Shown: positions 1 to 9,219, counted from the first letter of the stretch. The stretch is 18,136 nt of DNA from Aquincolibacterium sp964606385 (GCA_964606385.1 CAZSFZ010000031.1:1-18136), one strand, 5' to 3'. The notes: generated from the sequence alone by a model not told the origin. A program made the numbers and translations.

Positions 1-3000
1 TTGGAAACCAATCCATAATAAGTACCCCCGTCGATCTGAGCCATGTTGTTTACGGTGCCGTAGAAAGTTCCATCATAGATAGTTTCCTGGTTGTCCACAT
101 AACCATTGAAGGTCCCGCCATTGATCACGCCATATGCGCCACTCCACCAGCCGTAATTCGTCACATCACCATCAAAAACTCCGTCTTCAATAGTCCCGTA
201 ATTATCTACCATATTGGTATAATGACCGCCCACGATCGTTCCGCCGCCGCTGCCTTCATCCGCCGCCACCGTCACGGGACTGCTGAAGTAAGCCGTGCCG
301 CCCAATGCATATCCGTCCGCGACGCTGATCGCTCCGCCAATGGGATCCAAAGCACCGTTCCCGAAGAAATAACCCCCGACGATACTTCCCCCGTTCGACA
401 CATCTCCCATAAAACGGCCGCTCAGAATAAGCCCCAATTCCCCGATCGTCACGGGACTGCTGAACCAGGAAGTGCCCCCCAGGACCGTGCTCAAATTGAT
501 CGTTCCGCCGATGGCTTCCTCAACGCTGTTATTGCCGTAAAAATATCCTCCCTCGATCGTCCCAGTATTGGACACAAGACCGTAATAATTGGAAGTTCCG
601 GTCAATGTTCCGGCATTATCCACGGTGTTATTAAAAGTCCCACCGTAAAGCATCCCGCTTTCATGCACGGTCACAGGCGCGGTGATCGTGACATCCGGCG
701 CACCAAACATAGTCCAGATATCAAAAGTACCGCCCAAGGTTTCAACGCCTGTCCCCTGGATGAAGCCGCCCATGATGGTGCCGTTTTCGTTATTGACGCC
801 TCCATAAAACGTACCATCGAGGATCATGGCGTTATTGGTGACCATATTCGTGAAATAGCCTCCTTCAATATCCCCGGCAGTGATCGTGACAGGACTACTG
901 AACCAAGAGGTACCACCCAACGGGTTGTTGACATCAATCGTACCGCCGATCGGGTTCTGGTCGTCATTCCCGTAGAAATATCCGCCCCAGATCGTCCCGT
1001 TATTAGTCACGACAGCGCTGAAATTACCATCTTCAATGATCCCTCCGCCCGCCTGAACCGTCACAGGGCTGCTGAACCAGGCCGACGACCCTCCCAGATA
1101 GCTTGTCACATCGATCGTCCCGCCGATCGGATGATCCTGATCATTACCGTGATACCACCCGCCCTGAATGGTCCCGTTGTTGGTCACCCTATTTGCGAAA
1201 TAGCCGCTCCATATCGTGCCGTCATTCGTCACCGTTCCGCTAAAATTCCCGTCTTCGATAATACCGGCGGCCTGAACCGTCACGGGGCTNNNNNNNNNNN
1301 NNNNNNNNNNNNNNNNNNNNNNNNNNNNNNNNNNNNNNNNNNNNNNNNNNNNNNNNNNNNNNNNNNNNNNNNNNNNNNNNNNNNNNNNNGCCTGAACCGT
1401 CACGGGGCTGCTGAAGTAGGAATTTCCTCCCAAATTTCCCGTAACATCGATCGTGCCTCCGATCGGATGGTCATAATCATTACCAAAAAAGTAACCGCTC
1501 GTGATCCATCCGTTGTTAGTCACCATACTGTCTGTGTCCCCTGTTCCGGACCAAACACCGTTATTGATCACGGTCGAACCCGTGATACTGCCGTTATTGG
1601 CAAGCAAGCCTTCGACGGTTAAGGTATCTGGCCCCGTCAGACTCAAAGTTGATTCGTAGATAATAAGTTCAGAAACGCTCAGATCACCGGTGGTGTTAAA
1701 GGTCCCCCATGACGGATCATTCAGATAAAGAACGTTATAACTGTAGTTGGGGATATCGCGGGCAATCATAAAATCAAACGCGCCCATATTGTTAATATTT
1801 GAGATGTTCAGGGCGCCCGTCCCCATGCTGATATAGCCGTCGCTATCGAGCATCTCCACGGTAAGAGCACCCGCTCCCATTTGAACCGTGCCTTGATAAG
1901 AGCCTAAATAACCGGTGGTCAGATCATAATCCCCCATATTGAGATAGGACTGAGACAGGTAAAGTGAGGAAACACTTAAACTCCCCGGAGTCGTGTAGGA
2001 TCCCCACTCAGGATCCCAGAGAGAAAGATTGTTGTAACTATAATTGGGAATCTCCCGGGCAACATTGAAGCTAAAATCACCCCCGTTTGTCACGGTTGAA
2101 ACATTTAAGTCCCCTGAGCCCACACTTATGAAACCCTGGTTATCAAGTGTCCCCACCGTCAACGCTCCGGCACCCATTTGAACCGAACCTGCAGGGTAAG
2201 AGGTCCCCCATCCATCGTTATAATAAGTGCTCGTATGTAAATTGCCGGCACTCAAATCATAATTCCCCATGTCCAGGTTGGTGTAGATAACAGACAAGTT
2301 GTTGTTTACATTCAAATGCCCTGATACCGTAAATGAATTGCCCATGGGATCATACATCTCCAGATAGTCATAGCTGTAGTCCGGAATCTCACGCGCCGCG
2401 TGAAACATGAAATACCCCATATTCGTGATGGTGGACAGATTCAAGGCCCCGGTACCCACATCGATCCAACCCTGGTTGTCCAGATTGCTTACTGTCAAAG
2501 CACCGGAACCCATGTTTACATTACCTAGATTTGTCAGAGTCCCCACGGTCAGGGCTCCCGCTCCCATCTGAACCGAGCCTGCTGGGTAAGAGGTACCCCA
2601 TCCATCGTCGTAATAAGCGGCTGTGTATAAATTATTGGCCGTTAAATCATTGTCGCCCATATTCAAGGTTGAATGACCCAGCGTTAAACTTTCCGCGCTC
2701 AAATTTGAACCTGCGGTAAACGGAGAGCCGGAGACATCCCATAAATCCAGAATATAATAATTGTAAACGGGTATCTCGCGGGCCGTATTGAACATGAAAC
2801 TTCCCATGTTTGTAGCACTTGAAATATTCAAGGCGCCCGTACTCATAGTGATATAACCCTGGTTGTCCAGATTGCTTACTGTCAAGGCTCCGGTCCCGGC
2901 CATATTCACCGATCCCATGTTTGTCAAGGTTCCCACACTCAGGTCTCCTGCGCCCATCCGGACTGAACCTTCCGGATACCAGGTCATACCGTCGTTGAAA

Positions 3001-5880
3001 TAAGCGCTCGTATATAAATTATTTGCTGTCAGGTCGTGATCCCCCATATCCAGGGTACTGCGGGCGATGCTCAGATATTCCGCGCTGAAACTGCCGGCAG
3101 CCGTGAAGGTCCCCCCGCCCGCCAGATCATACATATCCACGTAACGATAGACGTAGGCCGGTATTTCCCGGGCTACGTTGAACATGAAATTTCCCATGTT
3201 TGTAGCACTTGAAATATTCAAGGCGCCCGTACTCATAATGATATAACTCTGGTTGTCCAGATTGCTTACTGTCAAGGCTCCGGTCCCGGCCATATTCACC
3301 GATCCCATGTTTGTCAAGGTTCCCACACTCAGGTCTCCTGCGCCCATCCGGACTGAACCTTCCGGATACCAGGTCATACCGTCGTTGAAATAAGCGCTCG
3401 TATATAAATTATTTGCTGTCAGGTCGTGATCCCCCATATCCAGGGTACTGCGGGCGATGCTCAGATATTCCGCGCTGAAACTGCCGGCAGCCGTGAAGGT
3501 CCCCCCGCCCGCCAGATCATACATATCCACGTAACGATAGACGTAGGCCGGTATTTCCCGGGCTACGTTGAACATGAAAGTTCCCATTTCCGTAGCACTC
3601 AGGATATTCAGCGCTCCCGCACCCATGCCGATATAACCCTGGTTATTAAGCACTTCCGCCGTCAGGGCCCCGGCGCCCATCTGAACACCGGATGACGGGA
3701 AAATATTTAAATACGCGGGGCTCAAGTCATAGTCGCCCATGTTGAGGGTCGCATTGTTTACAGACAACTGATAGACCCCCAAGTGTCCCGCAACAGTAAA
3801 AGTTCCGTTAGACGGATCGTACAAACTCAAATACGAGTAACTGTAGTCCGGGAGCTCACGGGCAACCGTAAAATCAAACGTCCCTATCTGTGTGATATCC
3901 GAAAGATTCAAGGCTCCAGTACCCATGTGGATCCAACCTTGATTATCCAGTGTTCCCACCGTCAGAGCCCCAGCCCCCATCTGAATACTGTCTGAAGTCA
4001 TTAAGTAACCGGCATTCAGATCGTAGTCACCCATGTTGAGATATCCCTGGCCCAGGTAGAGAGAATCCGCACTTAAACTGCCGGCTGTTGTGAAAGTCTG
4101 CCCTGACGCATATAAACCAAGATTGCCATAGTTATAGTTGGGAAGCTCCCGTCCAACTATGAAATCAAAAGAACCCATCGTCGTAATGTCCGTAAGGTTC
4201 AAGGCTCCCGCACCCATAACGATGTAGCCTTGATTATCAAGCGTCCCCACCGTCAAAGCTCCGGCGCCCATCTGGACATTACTCCCCGAATACACGGTTA
4301 AGCTGCCGACATTCAGGTTATAGTCACCCATATCTAGTTGTGAATTGGACACATACATGGAAGAAGTGCTTAAGTCCCCTGCCGTGGTGAAAGTTCCGAG
4401 GGAGGAATCAGATAAAAAGAGACCGCTATAGGTATAGTTAGGAAGCTCTCGGGCAACCATAAAATCAAACTCACCCATGGTCGTAATATCCGTAAGATTC
4501 AAGGCTCCCGTGCCCATACTTATGTAGTATTGGTTGTCGAGGGTCCCCACCGTCAAGTCTCCCACGCCCATCACGACAATACCCGATGAATTCGTAGCCA
4601 GATAACCAACACCCAGGTTATAGTCGCCCATATTCAAGATCGATCCCGACACATATAAGGAAGAAGCGCTTAAATCCCCTGCCGTGGTGAAAGTTCCGAA
4701 GGAGGGATCGGATAAAGAAAGACCAGCGTAGGTGTAGTTGGGAAGTTCCCGGGCGACCGTAAACTCAAAGTGACCCATGTTTGTAATACTCGAGAGAGTC
4801 AGGGCACCCGACCCCATAGATATCCCGCCCTGGTTATCGAGGTTATTCACGCTCAAGTCATAGTTATTCATGTTCAGACCGGCGCTTTGCAGTGAGAGAG
4901 TGTCAACGCTCAGGCTTCCGGTCGTGGTATAAGTTCCCCCCTCACTATAATTAAGTCCCAGATAGCTGTAATTGTAATTGGGGATCTCCCGGGGGTTATT
5001 GAAGCTGAATGAGCCCGCATTGGTAACGCTTGAGATATTCAAGGCCCCCAGGCCCACACTGATATAGCCCGAGTTGTCCAGGATACTTACGGTTAAATCA
5101 TAGTCGCCCATGGTCAAACCCACAGTAGCGACAACAAGATCGGAAGCGTTAAGATTTCCAGCAACCGTGTAAAAGCCATAGGCAGGATCGTACAAAAAAA
5201 GGCCTCCATAGTCATAATTAGGAAGCTCGCGCGCGGCAGTAAACTCGAAATCCCCCATATTCGTGATAGTGGTGAGATTTAAAGCACCGGTACCCATCCT
5301 GATCCAGTTTTGGTTATCCAGGGTTCCCACGGTCAGATCATAGTTCCCCATATCCAAACTGGCTTGATACAGGGAGAGATTTGAAGCGCCCACGTTCCCG
5401 GCAGTGGTATAAGTTCCCCATGAAGGGTCCCAGAGAGAGAGAGTTTCGTAGTTATAACCGGGGATCTCTCGAGCCGCGGTAAAACCAAAACTGCCCGCAT
5501 TGGTAACGCTTGAGATGCTCAAAGCTCCTGAACCTATCCCGATAGAACCCTGGTTGTCCAATGTTCCTACCGTCAGATCACCGGCGCCCATAAGGGTAGA
5601 GGCGCCGGGATTCTGGGTGAAAGAACTGACAGCGATCGAACCGCCGCTTGAGAGGTCGATGGTATTGTTATTGACGATACTGCCCGTAAACGTCCCGCCC
5701 GCGATCGTCGAGTAATTGACGACGGACCCCGTAAAGGCGCCGCCGGAGATCGAACCTTCCCAACCGGGTTCCATATAGAGGTTGTCGATCTGACCGCTAA
5801 AAGATCCTCCCGAAATGACCCCGGCATTGCTCACATCCCCGCCGAATGTCCCCACGGAGATCGTCCCGTTATTCGCGACA
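1..5880 (-). CDS. Downstream part of the giant TPS-type repeat exoprotein (frame after the poly-G shift; open at the window edge)
   Basis: From the poly-G run to base 1 the minus strand has one frame without a stop (apart from the N gap), shifted by one base from the upstream reading frame. It carries on the same protein: directly after the shift it reads V-A-N-N-G-T-I followed by G-G-x-F-x-G repeats. Next come thirteen units sharing x-F-x-F-x-x-A-R-E-[IL]-P-x-Y-x-Y and L-x-M-G-D-Y-D-L (about 5500 to 1700). Last come modules of about 60 residues with P-I-G-G-T-I-D-V and S-W-F-S-S-P-V-T (about 1540 to 240). All are short Gly/Asn/Ser-rich repeats expected to form a right-handed beta-helix. There is no convincing start codon or ribosome site at the beginning of this frame (first ATG at 5774), so I read it as the continuation of the upstream ORF and not a separate gene. 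No cell-wall anchor or other C-terminal domain is reached before the edge. Confidence 0.85.
240..1540 (-). repeat. Exoprotein modules of about 60 residues with IGGTI and FSSPVT motifs
   Basis: Six visible S-x-F-S-S-P-V-T sites (near 276, 448, 887, 1058, 1278 and 1398), usually preceded by F-x-G-N-x-x-x-x-P-I-G-G-T-I and followed by G-x-I-x-x-G-x-F-x-x-x-V-x-N-x-G-T-I. One module in the middle is diverged (M-F-G-A-P-D-V-T-I-T-A-P-V-T-V). The N gap falls between two of the most alike copies. Confidence 0.75.
1290..1389. other. Assembly gap of 100 N inside the repeat region
   Basis: Exactly 100 N, so the length is a placeholder. The same 20 bases (starting GCCTGAACCG) lie directly before the gap (1270-1289) and directly after it (1390-1409). 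The assembler evidently broke in near-identical repeat modules. The coding frame happens to match on both sides, but the true number of modules here is unknown. Confidence 0.95.
2791..3180 (-). repeat. 390-bp tandem repeat, copy 1
   Basis: Nearly identical to the next 390 bases: I count three differences, one at the first repeat edge and two in the block around 2847-2858. It equals exactly 130 codons, so the duplication keeps the frame. Each copy encodes one long unit of the A-R-E-I-P-x-Y family, including S-A-Y-F-N-D-G and L-D-N-Q-[SG]-Y-I. Confidence 0.95.
3181..3570 (-). repeat. 390-bp tandem repeat, copy 2
   Basis: Second copy of the in-frame 390-bp duplication, about 387 of 390 bases identical to 2791-3180. 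The neighbouring units are clearly related but far more diverged, so this duplication is recent compared with the rest of the array. Confidence 0.95.
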
Positions 5881-8800
5881 CCCCCCCCACCGTCGTATCG
5901 TAGTCCCATACCGGGCTGCTTCCATATCGAAGCTCCAGGTATGTCAAATTCGAAAAATCCCCGCCCGTGATCGAACCGGCGCCGGCATCCTGGATCAAAC
6001 TTCCCGTGAATATCCCGCTTGAGATGGCGCCATCATTAAGAACAGCACCGTTGAATTGCCCCCCCGAGATGGTTCCCTCGTTCAGAAAGTTTGGCGTATA
6101 GAACACCCCTCCGGAAACTGTGCCGGTGCTGGCATTAAAAAAAGAGTTGTCGGTCGCGTCATTAAAAGTGCCGCCTGAGACTAAGCCGGTATTCACTACG
6201 GAAGCATTAAACGTTCCATCAGAGATCCAGCCCGCATATTCATTGATCACTGAGCCATTAAATGTTCCGCCGTTGACCCAAGCCCCTCCGGCAAGCGTCA
6301 CGGTCCCGGCATTGGATACGCCTGAATTAGGTTCAGTGACGTGCGGTTGCGCCCAATCGATCGTGAAAGAATCCGCGCTGACGGGAAGACCGTTGCCGTT
6401 CGCGTAATTGGCAACATTATTAAGATTGCCATCGATGTTGCCATTCCAAACATACGCATAGGGCCCCGCACCGTCGTTCTGTGTGAACGTCCCATTGATC
6501 ACGCCGCCCCGGACCTTGCCGCCCACTTCATTCGTCATACTGCCGTTGAACGTTCCGCCTTTGATGCCCAAACGGCCGGTATATTCCACGACCAAAATAC
6601 CGGCAGCACCTTCATAACCCATATCACCACCGCTACCCGTATTGGGTGTAGCTGGATTTGAATAACCGCTTCCTGACCCTCCTTTAGCATATTCCACTTC
6701 AGTCCCCGAAATTGACGATACAACACCGGAACCGCCATAACCTCCGTATTCATTGCTCGCTCCCGGGCCACCGGCGCCACCGCCACCACCGGCGCCACCA
6801 AGCCATTCATAAGCCGCCCCACCGGCATACCCAACGCCAATTGTTGCCGTGGAATTACCTCCTAAGGTAGTAGGATCGGGATCTTCTGTCACGTCGGCCT
6901 GACCGCCTCCACCCCCGGAACCACCGTCAGCCCCGTTCATCCCAATCCAACCTCCAGCACCGCCTCCTATGACAGTAACCAGTTCACCCAACGAAGTATT
7001 CCCGCCGTTATTCCCGACCGTACCCCCTGCTCCGATCGTAATTCCATAAGTCCCTGCTTCGATCGAATAAGATTCATTCTCATAAAATTCACCCGCGCCT
7101 CCGCCACCGGCATCTCCACCTCCGCCCCCACCAACCATGAGAAGATGGATCGTTTGGCTGTCCTCAAGAACCCAAGTGCCGTCCGAATTGAAAATACGCA
7201 CGAGCGTCGCTTCACCGCCGTAATTGGTGACATCACCGCTAAAAGTACCGCTGTCAATACTGCCGTAATTCGTCACCGTCAAACTGTTCACCGTAGAAAA
7301 ATGGCCCTCACGGCTCATCGTGATCGCCAAATCGCCAAGCCCGTAGATGCCGCCAACCGCACCGGTCACGGTGATGATCCCGGAGCCGGCATCAAACGTG
7401 AGGTCGCGTCCGACCAGTTCGTTTTGAGAATCGATCGTCCCATTTACAGTAATATCCGCACCCTCGATATGCCCGCCACCGGTCGTGGCAATCGTGATCC
7501 GGTTCCCAGACGCCGGCGCGAGGACTAGGCTATCGTTGTATTCGATCGGGGTCCCTTCCGTGATCACGTCCGTCGTAAGCGTCGTGGTCGAACCGTCACC
7601 CACGAGATAAAGACGGCCTGTCCCCGAGATCCGTCCGTTCATGGCGATCGTATCCATCAGATGTCCGCTTGTTTTGTTCCCGATATAAATACCATCCACG
7701 CTTTTCAGATCACCGAGAACAGTCTGTCCGGCGCCATCCAAGTAAAGTGTTCCGGCTTGAACAAGGCCTGCCGTGTGACGAACCGCGCCGTCACCGCCCG
7801 CCGCGGCGCCGGTCAGGTCCTTAGCGTCAGCGTAAAGACGCAAGATGCCGTCCCCCGAAAGGTCGGCGCTGATATGAATATTTCCAACCGCGGCCAGGGT
7901 CGCATCGCCCTGGATCGCCGTATCCTCATTGACCGAAATGTCTTTCTTGGCTTGAACCGATACCGAACCCCCTTCCGCCCTCATGGCCCCGCTGACCGCA
8001 ATACTGCCCTCGGTACTCATGACGATCGAACCCCGCATGGCTTGCAGGACGGCGTCGTTCATAATGTCGTCGCGGGATTGGAATTGGATCGTGCCATCAT
8101 CGGCCTTGATCGCGGTCACGGCGTTCGAGTTCTTTTCGATGTGGATCGCCTTCTCAAAGAGCCCGTCCATGGCCTGGGCATTGAGGATAACTTTGCCGCC
8201 GTCCGCCGAGATCGTCCCCGTGTTCTTGATCTGGTCCTTGAGACCCATCGTATTCGCCGTCGCTTCATCGACCCCAATACTCACCATGCCGTCAGGCGAG
8301 ATACCGACCGTCACCGTGTTGCCCGCGGCGAGGGCCACGGTGCCCATCGGAACTTCGATCGTTCCTGAGTTTTCAATGGCATTAGCAATAAGGGCCACGA
8401 GGTCCGCGTTGTTCCCCACGATCTTGCCGTCGTTCGTGAGGAATCCGCCTTCTCCCGAGAAGGCATACTGCCGTGCGAAAAAGTCCGTTGCGTTCAGGTT
8501 GAGAGGAATGGTGGAAGCAAGGAGTGAGGCATTGTTCAGGTTGATCATGGCGCTTGAGCCGATATTAATCCCGGCGATATTCTGGAGGATAAAGGCAAGG
8601 TTTGAGAGGTTCATCGTGCCGAAAATGTTCGAGGCCTGGCCGCCGTTCACGAGAAGCGCCAAGCTCGCGTTCTGGCTGAGGCCTGAGATGTTATAAATAT
8701 TATTCTGCGGCACGTTGAACTCGGGGACGTTCCACACGGGGTTCCCCGTGACGTTCCAGTTCGTGGTGTTCTCCTGCGTGTTGACTTCTACACTGCCGCC

Positions 8801-9010
8801 TTCCAGGTTGATCGTCTCGGCCATCACCGGACTCACGCACATCGACCACGCAAACACAAAAGCTGTAAACGCCGCCGTCGCTTTCCGCCAACCCATCCGA
8901 CCCCGGAGGTCGGATTGGGGCAACTCTGTGGCTAGGCCGCTGGCGTCAGAAAGTCCTCTCGAATCCCATAGCTGATTTTTCATTTGATCGTTCATTTGAT
9001 TATTCATCAT
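5831..9010 (-). CDS. N-terminal part of a giant two-partner-secretion (filamentous-haemagglutinin-like) exoprotein, ended by a frameshift
   Basis: A 1059-residue frame. Residues 1-64 form an extended signal peptide: a charged, Asn/Gln-rich leader, then a hydrophobic stretch (about 46-58) ending V-M-A before E65. Residues about 65-300 match the TPS/haemagglutination-activity domain known in FHA-type exoproteins. Visible matches are N-I-F-G-T-M, I-A-G-I-N-I-G-S-S-A-M-I-N, L-L-A-S-T-I-P-L, then F-S-G-E-G-G-F-L-T-N-D-G-K-I, and the G-T-V-A-L-A-A-G and G-G-K-V-I-L-N-A-Q-A blocks. In known systems this domain is recognised by an outer-membrane TpsB pore; none is present here. Beta-helix follows to about 600, a glycine-rich insert spans about 601-812, and N-G-T-I / G-G-x-F-x-G repeats run to residue 1043. 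The last 17 residues are out of frame. The start at 9010 (ATGATG) follows AGGG at a usable distance; M39 (8896) is an alternative start. Role inferred: secreted adhesin or surface fibre. Confidence 0.85.
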   Translation of the reverse strand: MMNNQMNDQMKNQLWDSRGLSDASGLATELPQSDLRGRMGWRKATAAFTAFVFAWSMCVSPVMAETINLEGGSVEVNTQENTTNWNVTGNPVWNVPEFNVPQNNIYNISGLSQNASLALLVNGGQASNIFGTMNLSNLAFILQNIAGINIGSSAMINLNNASLLASTIPLNLNATDFFARQYAFSGEGGFLTNDGKIVGNNADLVALIANAIENSGTIEVPMGTVALAAGNTVTVGISPDGMVSIGVDEATANTMGLKDQIKNTGTISADGGKVILNAQAMDGLFEKAIHIEKNSNAVTAIKADDGTIQFQSRDDIMNDAVLQAMRGSIVMSTEGSIAVSGAMRAEGGSVSVQAKKDISVNEDTAIQGDATLAAVGNIHISADLSGDGILRLYADAKDLTGAAAGGDGAVRHTAGLVQAGTLYLDGAGQTVLGDLKSVDGIYIGNKTSGHLMDTIAMNGRISGTGRLYLVGDGSTTTLTTDVITEGTPIEYNDSLVLAPASGNRITIATTGGGHIEGADITVNGTIDSQNELVGRDLTFDAGSGIITVTGAVGGIYGLGDLAITMSREGHFSTVNSLTVTNYGSIDSGTFSGDVTNYGGEATLVRIFNSDGTWVLEDSQTIHLLMVGGGGGGDAGGGGAGEFYENESYSIEAGTYGITIGAGGTVGNNGGNTSLGELVTVIGGGAGGWIGMNGADGGSGGGGGQADVTEDPDPTTLGGNSTATIGVGYAGGAAYEWLGGAGGGGGAGGPGASNEYGGYGGSGVVSSISGTEVEYAKGGSGSGYSNPATPNTGSGGDMGYEGAAGILVVEYTGRLGIKGGTFNGSMTNEVGGKVRGGVINGTFTQNDGAGPYAYVWNGNIDGNLNNVANYANGNGLPVSADSFTIDWAQPHVTEPNSGVSNAGTVTLAGGAWVNGGTFNGSVINEYAGWISDGTFNASVVNTGLVSGGTFNDATDNSFFNASTGTVSGGVFYTPNFLNEGTISGGQFNGAVLNDGAISSGIFTGSLIQDAGAGSITGGDFSNLTYLELRYGSSPVWDYDTTVGGVSRITGRSPWGHSAGM
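5881..5888 (-). other. Poly-G tract (G8 on the coding strand) at the exoprotein frameshift
   Basis: Eight consecutive C on the plus strand are eight G in the coding strand. With eight G the frame reads T-V-G-G-V-S-R-I-T and stops at 5831. With nine (or six) G it would read T-V-G-G-G-V-A-N-N-G-T-I and stay open to the window edge, about 1950 more codons. This is the only break I find in about 9 kb of the gene. Either a base was lost in assembly or the tract is a slippage-prone on/off switch. Confidence 0.8.
6574..7206 (-). other. Glycine-rich domain inside the exoprotein
   Basis: Residues about 601-812. The stretch starts at V-R-I-F-N-S-D-G-T-W, passes T-I-H-L-L-M-V-G-G-G-G-G-G, has further glycine runs and I-T-I-G-A-G-G-T-V-G-N-N-G-G-N-T, and closes with G-I-L-V-V-E-Y. 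This order (short beta strand, LLMVGGGGGG, Y-G-I-T-I-G-A-G-G, many GG pairs, final G-I-L-V-V-E-Y) matches the glycine-rich domains known from phage tail-fibre and bacterial surface proteins. N-x-G and G-G-x-F-x-G beta-helix repeats lie directly before and after it, so it looks like a self-contained module inserted in the helix. Function unknown. Confidence 0.65.
8818..9010 (-). other. Extended signal peptide region of the exoprotein
   Basis: Residues 1-64 of the exoprotein. The leader is much longer than an ordinary signal peptide. The part from M39 on (M-G-W-R-K, hydrophobic A-F-T-A-F-V-F-A-W, V-M-A before E65) would be a complete signal peptide by itself. Residues 33-39 (S-D-L-R-G-R-M) are encoded by the palindrome at 8895-8915. 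TPS exoproteins often carry extended signal peptides, so length alone is not odd; the origin of this stretch is. Confidence 0.65.
8895..8915 (+). repeat. REP-like palindrome, copy A, inside the exoprotein signal-peptide region
   Basis: Perfect 8-bp stem ATCCGACC / GGTCGGAT around a 5-base loop CCGGA. It is translated in the exoprotein as S-D-L-R-G-R-M, just before the hydrophobic core of the signal peptide. The core is the same as in the four other copies around the RAYT gene. Confidence 0.85.
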
Positions 9011-9100
9011 CGATTTGCCCTAACAGGAATGTGCCACCTTATAGAGTAAAAAACAAGAGCTTTGTATCAATATTTTAATAAATTTTGATGTATTATATAT

Positions 9101-9140
9101 TTTATAGCAATTTATAGCTTTTTTTATAGCTTTAGATAGC
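9101..9140. repeat. Short direct repeats TTTATAGC spaced about one helical turn
   Basis: TTTATAGC occurs at 9101-9108, 9111-9118 and 9123-9130, and a diverged TTAGATAGC ends at 9140. Spacings are 10, 12 and about 10 bases, so all copies face roughly the same side of the helix. They lie about 90-130 bases upstream of the exoprotein start. Possible regulator binding array; no known family assigned. Confidence 0.5.
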
Positions 9141-9219
9141 ATAATTATCTCCAATTGTTCAATTATTGATCACTGACATTTAGACTAAGGAAATATAAGA
9201 AATATGGAGAACGGAGCAA

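Larger units (their letters stand above)
1680..5500 (-). repeat. Array of thirteen in-frame exoprotein repeats (80, 100 and 130 residue classes)
   Basis: I anchored each unit on the codon that is M in M-G-x-F-x-F (plus-strand positions 1785, 2082, 2418, 2805, 3195, 3585, 3885, 4176, 4476, 4776, 5016, 5256 and about 5496). The spacings are 297, 336, 387, 390, 390, 300, 291, 300, 300, 240, 240 and 240 bases, all divisible by three. In reading order the array starts with 80-residue units, moves to 100-residue units and then to 130-residue units. Longer units gain extra M-G-x-G-A-L-T-V-G-T-L-D-N-Q segments. The most constant words are A-R-E-[IL]-P-x-Y-x-Y, M-G-D-Y-D-L and L-D-N-Q-G. Confidence 0.85.

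Noticed and set aside
222..1622. Long plus-strand ORF (466 codons) through the first 1.6 kb
   Set aside because: It is antisense to the exoprotein repeats, runs through the N gap and has a repetitive, His/Arg-rich composition expected from the reverse of N-G-T-I codons.
1680..5500. Regular repeats that could be mistaken for a CRISPR array
   Set aside because: Units are 240-390 bases, divisible by three, diverged along their length and translated as one protein; there are no short exact repeats with unique spacers and no cas genes.
5573..5827. Minus-strand ORF of 84 codons just after the frameshift
   Set aside because: It is in neither the frame of the upstream exoprotein nor that of its continuation and has no recognisable features.
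7661..8696. Plus-strand ORFs of about 235 codons opposite the TPS domain
   Set aside because: They lie opposite a clearly recognisable TPS domain and show no family features; shadows of its codon usage.
9038..9070. TTGATA and TATAAG as an exoprotein promoter
   Set aside because: The spacing is 21 bases, too long for a sigma-70 promoter; no better pair was found, so the promoter is left uncalled.
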